Shown here in pieces: positions 55,631-63,387 of a stretch of 64,000 bases of DNA. Below the pieces are notes generated by a model. It ran no database searches. It was given only the letters and a program-made list of their open reading frames with translations, and was not told where the DNA came from. This DNA comes from Verrucomicrobiota bacterium (GTDB taxonomy: Bacteria > Verrucomicrobiota > Kiritimatiellia > SS1-B-03-39 > UBA6053), in NCBI GenBank assembly GCA_020831625.1, contig JAFIGD010000006.1:62001-126000 (forward strand), in the 5' to 3' direction. The position numbers were made by a program, and so were the translations under genes. The number at the start of each line of letters is the position of its first letter. The first letter of the stretch is position 1.

Positions 55631-56619
55631 GGTCCGCGCCTTTCCAAAAACCTTGCGAACAAAATGAGGCAGGGCTTCAGCAGTTTCCCCGGCAAGGAGG
55701 ACGGAACCTGCAGCAGGAGATCCCAAGGCAGGCGGCGACTCCACCACCGCTCCCCCGCGGCTACCGCCGACCACATTTCTTCCGGCGAATATCCCCATTT
55801 CAGCAACAGCCCTTCATCCAGCTCTTTCAGATACCCCCGGGCCACACCGGCGACCACCACCGAAGAGCCGATGCGCGCCTTCCATTGCTCTTTCCGGTGT
55901 TGTACCGGGGCCGTCTCCCGGTCCACCCCCACCGGATCCCCCAGCTCTCCTGCGGGTTTTTGGTAATGTCCATACCGCAGCATTCCCGGTTCGAACACGA
56001 TGCCCATACGCTCACAGATCCGCTGCAAATCCACCTCCGGCTGATCGACAAAATCCTCATACCTCACTGTCATTACCCCGGGCACCTGCTCGCAGATGCT
56101 TTGCAGATAGCCAGGCCCTTCGAATAGATCCCGTTTCAGAGGTGGATTCGACAGAAGCGCCCAATCCTCTTTCACCCAGGTATCCAAAACCGACACGAGC
56201 ACCGCCATCGGATTTCGAATCAACACGATCATGAGCGCATCGGGAAAAAGTCGGTTTATCTCCTTACCGATGAGATAATATCGGGGGGTCTTATCAATAA
56301 AAATTGGTTTCCCTGCCGTCGCCGCGGCTTTTGCATACAGAGTGCTCCACATCTGCCGGAGCGCCTGATAGTATTCCTCTTCCCCGTCTTCAAACACACT
56401 CAGAAACCCCATGAGCCCGCGATATGCGGTGGCTTCAGAGTACTTGGCTTTCAGACCTCTCGGACGCAGGGCATATATGGGATGCAACAACACCCAGGGT
56501 TCCGAAGTCGTCATACACTGCGAATGGGAACCCAGGACACGCTGCAGCATGGATGATCCACTCCGCGGCTGGGAAAGGATAAAGATCAGGGGCGGAGTCA
56601 GCACCGAATTATCCGCCAT
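55627..56619 (-). CDS. Sulfotransferase (PF13469-like)
   Basis: A 330-residue cytoplasmic protein. The 5'-PSB loop is FILSQPRSGSSMLQRVLG (about 13-30), and the 3'-PB segment LMIVLIRNPMAVLVSVLDTW (about 130-150) has the conserved Arg/Ser; FIDKTPRYYLIG is another family block. Such enzymes use PAPS to sulfate sugars or other acceptors. Together with the gene at 52843 it indicates that the locus makes a sulfated glycan. It is coupled to the downstream GT2 and lies 48 bases after wzt. Confidence 0.87.
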   Translation of the reverse strand: MADNSVLTPPLIFILSQPRSGSSMLQRVLGSHSQCMTTSEPWVLLHPIYALRPRGLKAKYSEATAYRGLMGFLSVFEDGEEEYYQALRQMWSTLYAKAAATAGKPIFIDKTPRYYLIGKEINRLFPDALMIVLIRNPMAVLVSVLDTWVKEDWALLSNPPLKRDLFEGPGYLQSICEQVPGVMTVRYEDFVDQPEVDLQRICERMGIVFEPGMLRYGHYQKPAGELGDPVGVDRETAPVQHRKEQWKARIGSSVVVAGVARGYLKELDEGLLLKWGYSPEEMWSAVAAGERWWSRRLPWDLLLQVPSSLPGKLLKPCLILFARFLERRGP

Positions 56620-56667
56620 GAGTCACCCGCCCCTCAAATTGCAAACGATGACGCACCGAAGCTTGTA

Positions 56668-57954
56668 TCACACATCGCATCCTGAAAACTCCCATTGAAC
56701 AGGAAAAAACACCACCGCGTCTTTTTGCGGTGTGACATTCACACCGTGAACATCTCTGGGCACAACCTCAAAGCTCAACACCTTCTCCAGAAGGAACGAG
56801 TTTCCTTTCAGCACCAGGTCGGAAACCCCAAGATTCACAAAATAATTTCCGCTGTTCAGATTCATGGACGCAATCGTCGCCCTCACCTCCACCGGAGTTC
56901 CTTTTTTCAGCGACAAAGACTCCAGATGCGTAAATTGGGAATGCAACGCGGCGATTCGATTCCCACTCTCATCAAACAGTGCGAACTGAATCGAAGCCAC
57001 CGGCATATCGACCTTGGAACAAACCACCATCCGCAGCCCAATCCCTTCCCCCATGTTCACCCGGTTCGTCCGCCCGCCGTTTCCATTCACTAGTTCAATT
57101 TCGCTCAAGACCATATGTTCTTTTTCCACCCGGTCGACCCGCCCGCCCACGGCCAGGGCCCCTTCATGGCTGGCGTGCAGGTACTCCTCCACCACCGACA
57201 CATCGCCCGTCCGGGCCACCTTGCCGTCGATGAGCCATAAACAATTCGAACACAAGCGCCTCACCGCCGCCATATTGTGACTCACAAACAACACCGTTCT
57301 TCCCGCATTCGCCACTTCGCCCATCTTCCCCAGACACCGCTTCTGAAACTCCGCATCCCCCACCGCCAGCACCTCGTCCACAACCAGAATCTCCGGCTCC
57401 AAATGTGCCGCCACCGCGAAGGCCAACCGCACATACATCCCGCTCGAATACCGCTTCACCGGCGTATCAATAAATTTCTCAATTCCGGAGAAGGCCACGA
57501 TCTCATCGAACTTCGCCGCCACTTCCCGACGCTTCATCCCCAGAATGGTCCCGTTCATGAACACATTTTCCCGCCCCGTGAGCTCCGGATGAAAGCCCGT
57601 GCCCACCTCCAGCAACGATCCCACCCGCCCCCGAATCGTCGCGCCGCCCGCCGTCGGCTCCGTAATCCGGCTCAGGATTTTCAGCAACGTCGACTTCCCC
57701 GCCCCGTTCCCGCCGATCACCCCCAGCACCTCCCCCGCCCGCACCTCAAAACTTACATCCTTCAAGGCCCAAAACTCCTTGTCCGAGCGCTGCGAAACCG
57801 CTGAACTGAAGACCTTCCCCATCACCGCGCTCGGGTCCCGTCCCCGTATTTTACACCACAAATGCTGCATTTCGTCCACCAGCGTGTGGCGTCCGATCGC
57901 GCCCAGCTGATAGCATTTCGACAAACCCTCCACTCGAATCGCAGGCTCACTCAT
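56668..57954 (-). CDS. wzt: ABC transporter ATP-binding protein, polysaccharide export (Wzt-like)
   Basis: A 428-residue ATPase. Walker A is GNGAGKST at 82-89; signature YSSGMYVRLAFA; Walker B ILVVDEVLAVGD; switch His in LFVSHNM. The ~140-residue C-terminal extension (about 285-428, β-rich: VLSEIELVNGNGG, GEGIGLRMVVCSK, NSGNYFVNLGVSD) matches the carbohydrate-binding domain of Wzt, which recognises the non-reducing end of O-antigen chains. It starts within the wzm stop (4-base overlap). This points to the ABC-dependent (not Wzx/Wzy) route for the glycan. Confidence 0.94.
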   Translation of the reverse strand: MSEPAIRVEGLSKCYQLGAIGRHTLVDEMQHLWCKIRGRDPSAVMGKVFSSAVSQRSDKEFWALKDVSFEVRAGEVLGVIGGNGAGKSTLLKILSRITEPTAGGATIRGRVGSLLEVGTGFHPELTGRENVFMNGTILGMKRREVAAKFDEIVAFSGIEKFIDTPVKRYSSGMYVRLAFAVAAHLEPEILVVDEVLAVGDAEFQKRCLGKMGEVANAGRTVLFVSHNMAAVRRLCSNCLWLIDGKVARTGDVSVVEEYLHASHEGALAVGGRVDRVEKEHMVLSEIELVNGNGGRTNRVNMGEGIGLRMVVCSKVDMPVASIQFALFDESGNRIAALHSQFTHLESLSLKKGTPVEVRATIASMNLNSGNYFVNLGVSDLVLKGNSFLLEKVLSFEVVPRDVHGVNVTPQKDAVVFFPVQWEFSGCDV

Positions 57955-58829
57955 AGCGTATCCACAAACGTGCGTTGAACTCGGTTAAACAGCAACAACC
58001 CGCTCACTAACATAAACAACGTCACACCCCAGCTCAACGCCAGGCCCCCGAGATACACCGATCCCTGACCCGTAAATCCGTGCCGCCCGAACTCCACCAC
58101 CGCCGTCATCGGATTCAGCCAGAGAATTTTTCGGTACAGCGGCGTCACCACCAGCGCCGCCGGATACACAATCGGCGTCGCATACATCCACAGTTGAATC
58201 AGAAACGGCAGCGCAAATTTCAAATCGCGGTATTTAATCGTCAGAGACGACACCCACAACCCGAACCCCAGCCCCATCAGCGCGCACTGCAAAACCAGCG
58301 CTGGCAGCAGGAGCAGCCACCGGTTCGGTTCCAAACCAGCCCCCTGCCAGAGATACCAAACATAAAACCCCAAAAAGGTCAGGAAATTCAGACCCAAATG
58401 AGCCAGCTGAGTGATCACCCCTGAGATTGGAATAATCAGTCGCGGAAAATAGACCTTCTTCAAGACATTCGAATTGCTGATCAACGATCCGGCCCCGTGA
58501 TTCAGAATCCCAGCGAAATAATTCCAAAACACCAGTCCGCTCATGTAAAAGACAAAGTGCGGCACCTCCCCCACATCAATCTGCGCCACCGTCCCGAAAA
58601 TCACCGTGAACACCACCGTCGTCACCAAGGGCTGGATCACAAACCACAGCGGCCCCAGAATCGTCTGCTTGTACACCGCCGTCAAATCCCGCTTCACCAG
58701 CAGCATCAGCAGATCCCGGTACTCCACCAGCTCCCGCACATTGATCTTCCACCACGGCTGACCCGCGCGAATCTCCGTGACCATCAGGCCATCGGATTGA
58801 GAAACGGAATTGACAACAGGTGAAGACAT
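57951..58829 (-). CDS. wzm: ABC-2 type permease, polysaccharide export (Wzm-like)
   Basis: A 292-residue inner-membrane permease with about six helices. YRDLLMLLVKRDLTAVYKQT followed by ILGPLWFVIQPLVTTVVFTV is the Wzm/ABC-2 entry motif; AGILNHGAGSLISNSNVLKK and VYFPRLIIPISGVITQLAHL are also typical. Partner of Wzt; together they carry the lipid-linked glycan across the inner membrane. The ATG at 58829 gives the family's normal size; the longer open frame upstream encodes an unnatural G/A/E-rich extension and was rejected. A hairpin and T-tract lie immediately before the ATG. Confidence 0.95.
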   Translation of the reverse strand: MSSPVVNSVSQSDGLMVTEIRAGQPWWKINVRELVEYRDLLMLLVKRDLTAVYKQTILGPLWFVIQPLVTTVVFTVIFGTVAQIDVGEVPHFVFYMSGLVFWNYFAGILNHGAGSLISNSNVLKKVYFPRLIIPISGVITQLAHLGLNFLTFLGFYVWYLWQGAGLEPNRWLLLLPALVLQCALMGLGFGLWVSSLTIKYRDLKFALPFLIQLWMYATPIVYPAALVVTPLYRKILWLNPMTAVVEFGRHGFTGQGSVYLGGLALSWGVTLFMLVSGLLLFNRVQRTFVDTL

Positions 58830-58830
58830 C

Positions 58831-58857
58831 AAAAAAAGAACTCCCGGAAGTTCCGGG
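58831..58857 (-). terminator. Terminator-like hairpin in the wzm leader (possible attenuator)
   Basis: On the minus strand CCCGGAACTTCCGGG (58857-58843) forms a stem of six G/C-rich pairs with a three-base loop, followed by AGTTC and seven T (58837-58831), one base before the wzm ATG. No minus-strand gene lies upstream, since the next gene is divergent, so a terminator here would act only on the wzm leader. Confidence 0.5.
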
Positions 58858-58958
58858 TTAAAGGGGTTGTGAATTGACAAATGGGAAGGTATCCCTAAGC
58901 AAAAAGGTCTGACATGTAAACGAGAAAATACCCCGCCCATCCGTCTAAAGCCCTCCAC

Positions 58959-60008
58959 ATGCGCATTCGCCTTTACGAACCCCCTCTCCTTGCCAAAGGA
59001 GGTTTCTTCAGCTTCGTCTATCATGCCCTCATCACCTGCCGGGGCGCGGTACTCACCGACGCCCCCCGCCCTCTCCCGCCGCTCACCCAACCCCGTGAAC
59101 ACCTCGGTGCCTGGCTCGAGGTCGACGAAAAACGCGTGTTCATCGACATGAGCGACCACGTCTTCCTCTTCGACCTTGACGCCCTCCGTCTCTGCGACCT
59201 CTACTTCAAAACCAACCTCAACCGCGGCAGTCTCCGCGCCGTCCTCGCCGCGAACCGCGCCGAACCCCTCGAAGCCAAAATCCGCCCCTTTTTCTCCTTC
59301 GCCGGCTATCTTCAGGAATACCTGCACCCCTCCCTCCCCCGCCGGCTCTACGAAACCTGGAAGGGCCGGACAGAGGACATCTGTCACATCGTCGGCGTCT
59401 ACGAACACCTCCGCCGCGACGGGGAAGCCTCGGTCTACCGCCCCGACGGCCCCGACATCACCCCCAACCGCGCCCACTACTGGGCCCGAGTCCACACGCG
59501 GGAGGCGCTTCAGACCGTCAGCCTCACCGGCACCTGCCGCCTCACCAGCCGCTGCAACCCCTCCCTCGAAGACCACACCCTCATCTTCCCCAATCTCTCC
59601 CAACGCGCCTACCGCCGCGCCATCCTGAGATCCAAATTCCCCGTCATCAACACCCTCCCCCACGCCCTCCTCCCCTGGAAAGCCACCGAAGCCCTCGCCC
59701 TCGGACGCCCCTTCATCGTCGATGTCCCGCCCCTCACCGAATTTCCCGAACCCTTCCAGCTCCGCGAAAGCGAACACTACCTCAGCCTCCTCCCGCCCCA
59801 GCCCTTCGATTCCCCCATAGAAGGCCGCGTTCTCCACCGCTACACCTCCGACGACTTCCAAGCCGGTGCCGAACGCATCGCCGCCATTTTGCGCGACCCC
59901 GACCAGCTCGCCCGCATGAACCGCGCCGCCTCCGCCTTCCGCGACACCGCCCTCAACCCCGAAACCGTCGCCGCCTACCTCTGCGACACCGTGGAGGCCC
60001 TCTCATGA
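58959..60008 (+). CDS. Hypothetical glycosyltransferase-like protein
   Basis: A 349-residue protein with a GT-B-like second half: DHTLIFPNLSQRAYRRAILR, LLPWKATEALALGRPFIVDV and SDDFQAGAERIAAILRDPDQ resemble the donor side of GT4/CgeB-type transferases. The first half (KGGFFSFVYHALITCRG, VFIDMSDHVFLFDLDALRLC) is like proteins that bind glycan or peptide acceptors. No catalytic motif is certain. It overlaps the next gene by four bases and is divergent from wzm. Very strong C-ending codon preference. Confidence 0.65.
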   Translation: MRIRLYEPPLLAKGGFFSFVYHALITCRGAVLTDAPRPLPPLTQPREHLGAWLEVDEKRVFIDMSDHVFLFDLDALRLCDLYFKTNLNRGSLRAVLAANRAEPLEAKIRPFFSFAGYLQEYLHPSLPRRLYETWKGRTEDICHIVGVYEHLRRDGEASVYRPDGPDITPNRAHYWARVHTREALQTVSLTGTCRLTSRCNPSLEDHTLIFPNLSQRAYRRAILRSKFPVINTLPHALLPWKATEALALGRPFIVDVPPLTEFPEPFQLRESEHYLSLLPPQPFDSPIEGRVLHRYTSDDFQAGAERIAAILRDPDQLARMNRAASAFRDTALNPETVAAYLCDTVEALS

Positions 60009-60937
60009 TCTGTCTCCGCCGCCCGCCCCCCGCCGACATCGCCGTCTTTCACGAGTTCGCCCCCCCGCCCACCGGCGGCGGCCACCAGTTCATGCGCGCC
60101 CTCTGCCAGGAATTCGAGCGCCGAGGACTCCGCCTCGCCTGCAATGAACTCCCCAAAGGCACGTCCGTCTGCCTCTGCAACTCCTACAACTTTAATCTCC
60201 GCAAGCTCGAACGCGCCCTCAAAAAACACCCCGCCACCCGCTGTGTCCACCGCATCGACGGCCCCCTCCAAACCTACCGCGGCTTTGACGACGGCACCGA
60301 CGCGCTCATCTCCGATTTTAACCGGAAGCACGCCGCCGCCACCATCGCCCAGTCCCGCTTCAGCCTCGAAGCCCACCAATCCCTCGGCCTCTCCGCCCGC
60401 GATCCCCGCATCATCCCCAACACCCCCGATCCGGAAATTTTCCACCCCCGCGGCCGATCATCCCCCGGGCCAACCGACAAACTCCGCGTCATCTCCGCCT
60501 CCTGGTCCGACAACCCCAACAAAGGCCTCGACCTCTACCAATGGCTCGACACCCACCTCGATCACACCCGCATCGACTACACCTTCGTCGGCCGCATTCA
60601 AACCACCCTCAAAAATATCCGGCACATCCCCCCGCAGGATTCCCCCGCCCTCGCCGACCTCCTCCGCCAACACCACGTATACCTCACCGCCAGCCGAAAC
60701 GACCCCTGCTCCAACTCCGTCCTCGAAGCCCTCGCCTGCGGCCTCCCCGTTCTCTATCTCAACAGCGGCGGCCACCCCGAACTCGTCCAAAACGCCGGCC
60801 TTCCCTTCGACACCCCGGAACAAATCCCCGCCCTCCTCGAACACCTCGCCCAAAACCTCCCCGCCGTTCAGGCAAACATCCGCGTCCCCACCCTCACCGA
60901 AACTGCGGATCAGTACCTCCAGATCCTCATGGCTTAG
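60005..60937 (+). CDS. GT4-family glycosyltransferase
   Basis: A 310-residue GT-B enzyme. The acceptor side shows FHEFAPPPTGGGHQFMRALC and HRIDGPLQTYRGFDDGTDAL; the donor side LRVISASWSDNPNKGLDLYQ, FVGRIQTTLKNIRHIPPQDS and ASRNDPCSNSVLEALACGLP (GT4 helix with conserved Glu). It is short for a GT4 enzyme but all core blocks are present. The ATG is within the previous gene's stop. Strong C-ending codon use as in its neighbours. Confidence 0.88.
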   Translation: MICLRRPPPADIAVFHEFAPPPTGGGHQFMRALCQEFERRGLRLACNELPKGTSVCLCNSYNFNLRKLERALKKHPATRCVHRIDGPLQTYRGFDDGTDALISDFNRKHAAATIAQSRFSLEAHQSLGLSARDPRIIPNTPDPEIFHPRGRSSPGPTDKLRVISASWSDNPNKGLDLYQWLDTHLDHTRIDYTFVGRIQTTLKNIRHIPPQDSPALADLLRQHHVYLTASRNDPCSNSVLEALACGLPVLYLNSGGHPELVQNAGLPFDTPEQIPALLEHLAQNLPAVQANIRVPTLTETADQYLQILMA

Positions 60938-60983
60938 CACCCTGTCCGTCCACCACTCACCTTGCGGAAATCAATTCTGTCCC

Positions 60984-61083
60984 CTCACCTCTCACCTCTC
61001 ATTACACCCATCCCGTCCATCCGGTTGATCCTGTCAAACATTCACTTCTCCCCATCCGTGTCCATCCGAGTTCATCCATGGTT
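60984..61083. repeat. Low-complexity gap with heptamer, ATCC and 10-bp tandem motifs
   Basis: The 211-base gap before wecB holds three repeat types. CTCACCT, CTCACCT, CTCATTA (60984-61004) are heptamers recalling the 32329 array. ATCCGGTTGATCCTGTCAAA (61019-61038) matches the 28914 copy. Three 10-bp units follow: CCATCCGTGT, CCATCCGAGT, TCATCCATGG (61052-61081). No gene or certain promoter was found in the gap. Confidence 0.6.
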
Positions 61084-61148
61084 GATTCTTCCCGGTTGAA
61101 AGGCCGAAAACATTGACCTTTCCGCCCCCAAAAGGCATAAAGCGTCCA

Positions 61149-62258
61149 ATGCAAAAAATTCTCATCCTCTTCGGAACCCGCCCCGAAGCCATTAAACTCG
61201 CCCCCCTTGTGCTCGCCCTCCGCGCCCGCCCCGATGCCGACTGCCGCGTCTGCCTCACCGCCCAGCACCGCGAAATGCTCGATCAGGTTCTCAACTTCTT
61301 CACCCTCCGGGCCGACTACGACCTCGACCTCATGACCCCCGGCCAAAGCCTCGCCGCCCTCAGCGCCCGCATCCTCCAGCACCTCGAACCCGTCCTCGAA
61401 GACTTCCGCCCCGACACCCTCATCGTCCAGGGCGACACCACCACCAGCATGATCGGCGGCCTCCTCGCCTTCTACCACCGCATCCGCCTCTGCCACATCG
61501 AGGCCGGCCTCCGCACCGGCGACAAAACCGCCCCCTTCCCCGAAGAAATCAACCGCCGCATCACCACCGTCCTCGCCGATCTCCACATCGCCCCCACCGA
61601 ACGCAACCGCCAGGCCCTCCTCCGCGAGCACGTCCCCGACGGCCACATCCACGTCACCGGCAACACCGTCATCGACGCCCTCCTCCTCGCCCGCGAACAG
61701 GTCCGCAAACAACCGCCCCCCGGCATTCAACCCCTCCTTCACACCCTCGGCGACCGGCGCACCGTCCTCATCACCGGCCACCGCCGTGAAAGCTTCGGCG
61801 AAGGCTTCGAGCACATCTGCCAGGCCATCGCCGACACCGCCGCCCGCTTCCCCGACACCGCCTTCGTCTACCCCGTTCACCTCAACCCCAACGTCCAGGA
61901 ACCCGTCCACCGCCTCCTCGGCCCCCTCCCCAACCTCCATCTCATCGCCCCCCTCGCCTACCCCGAATTTGTCGCCCTCATGGACCGCGCCCACCTCATC
62001 CTCACCGACTCCGGGGGCGTCCAGGAGGAGGCTCCCTCCCTCGGCAAACCCGTCCTCGTCATGCGCGACACCACCGAACGCGAAGAAGGCGTCACCGCCG
62101 GCACCGCCCGCCTCGTCGGCACCCAACGCCACACCATCGCCGCCGCCCTCACCGAACTGCTCACCGACGCCGGCACCCACACCGCCATGGCCAGCGCCCA
62201 CAACCCCTACGGCGACGGACACGCCGCCGAACGCATCGTCAAACTCCTCCTGGACTAA
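61149..62258 (+). CDS. wecB: UDP-N-acetylglucosamine 2-epimerase (non-hydrolysing)
   Basis: A 369-residue enzyme producing UDP-ManNAc. Family residues: RPEAIKLAPLVLAL near the N-terminus, the catalytic Asp and Glu in QGDTTTSMIGG and HIEAGLRTGD, PFPEEINRRI, TGHRRESFGEGFEHI (His in the active site) and TDSGGVQEEAPSLGKPVLV. Length matches E. coli WecB (376). ManNAc (or its uronic acid, by other enzymes) should be a component of the glycan or a precursor. The open frame extends to 61113. One base separates its stop from the next gene's start. Confidence 0.96.
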   Translation: MQKILILFGTRPEAIKLAPLVLALRARPDADCRVCLTAQHREMLDQVLNFFTLRADYDLDLMTPGQSLAALSARILQHLEPVLEDFRPDTLIVQGDTTTSMIGGLLAFYHRIRLCHIEAGLRTGDKTAPFPEEINRRITTVLADLHIAPTERNRQALLREHVPDGHIHVTGNTVIDALLLAREQVRKQPPPGIQPLLHTLGDRRTVLITGHRRESFGEGFEHICQAIADTAARFPDTAFVYPVHLNPNVQEPVHRLLGPLPNLHLIAPLAYPEFVALMDRAHLILTDSGGVQEEAPSLGKPVLVMRDTTEREEGVTAGTARLVGTQRHTIAAALTELLTDAGTHTAMASAHNPYGDGHAAERIVKLLLD

Positions 62259-62259
62259 C

Positions 62260-63354
62260 ATGCCGCCCCCCGACCTCCGCGAACCCGTCCGCCGCCTCCT
62301 CCGCGGCCATACCCGCCGCTGGGCGCCCCACAGCCGCCTCTTCCTCATCGAAGACCGCTCCACCTGGGTCATCCACTGGGAAATGCGCGAACTCGCCGCC
62401 GCCGCCCGCCGCCTCCACATCCGCCGCGCCCCCCCCCTCCTTCACCCCCACGCCGCCGGCCAGGCCGTCTTCTACGGCAGTCAGTTCTTCCTCCTCGCCG
62501 ACGACTGGATCCGCTCCCCCCACCGCATCGCCACCGCCTACTTCCACGGCAAACCCGGCACCGGCCACCCCGAATTCGACCAGCTGTACGCCCGGATCCT
62601 ACAGCACCACGAGCACATTCACCGCCTCCAGGTCAGCCACTCCGAAATGGAGCACATCCTCCTCGAAACCGGCATCGCCCCCGAAAAGCTCCACCGCATC
62701 CCCATCGGCATCAACCTCGATCTTTTCCCGCCCCAAACCCCCGAAACCAAACGCCGCGCCCGCGCCGCCCTTGGCATCCCCCCCGACGCCTTCGTCATCG
62801 GCTCCTTCCAAAAAGACGGCGAAGGCTGGGGCGACGGCCTCAAACCCAAGCTCATCAAAGGCCCCGACATCTTCGCCCAAACCCTCGCCCGCCTCCGCCA
62901 CGACATCCCCTCCCTCCACGTCCTCCTCAGCGGACCCGCCCGAGGCTACCTCAAAGAAGAACTCCGCAAACTCAACATCCCCCACACCCACCGCAACCTC
63001 AAAGCCTACCCCGACATCGCCAACTTCTACCACGCCCTCGACGCCTACCTCGTCGCCTCCCGCCAGGAAGGCGGCCCCAAGGCCGTCCTCGAATCCATGG
63101 CCGCCAGCATCCCCCTCGTCACCACCCGCGTCGGACAGGCCATGGACCTCGTCCGCGACGGCCAAAACGGCTACCTCGCCGACATCGAAGACACCGCCGC
63201 CCTCGCCGAACGCCTCCTCCACATTTTCCGAAGTTCGGAAACCCTCCCCCCCCTCCTTTCCGAAGCTCGGAAAACCGCCGAAGCCCACGCCTACCCCCGG
63301 CTCGACCCGCTGTGGAAGACCTGTTTCGAAGGCTTCGTGGAGGCGGCCCCCTGA
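62260..63354 (+). CDS. GT4-family glycosyltransferase
   Basis: A 364-residue GT-B enzyme. The N-terminal half includes SRLFLIEDRSTWVIHWEMRE and IRSPHRIATAYFHGKPGTGH, then IPIGINLDLFPPQTPETKRR; the donor half has VIGSFQKDGEGWGDGLKPKL and AYLVASRQEGGPKAVLESMA, the GT4 E-x7-E signature. It starts one base after the wecB stop, suggesting that it adds the sugar made by WecB (inference). Two palindromic TTTCCGA elements lie near the 3' end of the coding sequence (63225-63273). Confidence 0.88.
   Translation: MPPPDLREPVRRLLRGHTRRWAPHSRLFLIEDRSTWVIHWEMRELAAAARRLHIRRAPPLLHPHAAGQAVFYGSQFFLLADDWIRSPHRIATAYFHGKPGTGHPEFDQLYARILQHHEHIHRLQVSHSEMEHILLETGIAPEKLHRIPIGINLDLFPPQTPETKRRARAALGIPPDAFVIGSFQKDGEGWGDGLKPKLIKGPDIFAQTLARLRHDIPSLHVLLSGPARGYLKEELRKLNIPHTHRNLKAYPDIANFYHALDAYLVASRQEGGPKAVLESMAASIPLVTTRVGQAMDLVRDGQNGYLADIEDTAALAERLLHIFRSSETLPPLLSEARKTAEAHAYPRLDPLWKTCFEGFVEAAP
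63225..63273. repeat. Paired palindromic TTTCCGA...TCGGAAA element inside a coding region
   Basis: TTTCCGAAGTTCGGAAA (63225-63241) and TTTCCGAAGCTCGGAAA (63257-63273) are separated by a 15-base all-pyrimidine spacer (CCCTCCCCCCCCTCC). The same architecture as at 5794-5842, including the CCCTCC spacer core. They lie within the C-terminal part of the GT4 gene, read in different frames (FRSSE and LSEAR), so the DNA rather than the peptide is conserved. Confidence 0.8.
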
Positions 63355-63387
63355 ACCAGAACCTCATAACCGCCAGGCCGCCTCACT

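Noticed and set aside
58830-59861. Upstream extension of the wzm frame
   Set aside because: It is antisense to the hypothetical gene at 58959, is rich in G/A/E and lacks any Wzm homology; the permease starts at 58829.
61002-62420. 472-codon minus-strand open frame across wecB
   Set aside because: Low-complexity Gly/Glu/Val/Asp product, opposite a well-conserved epimerase.
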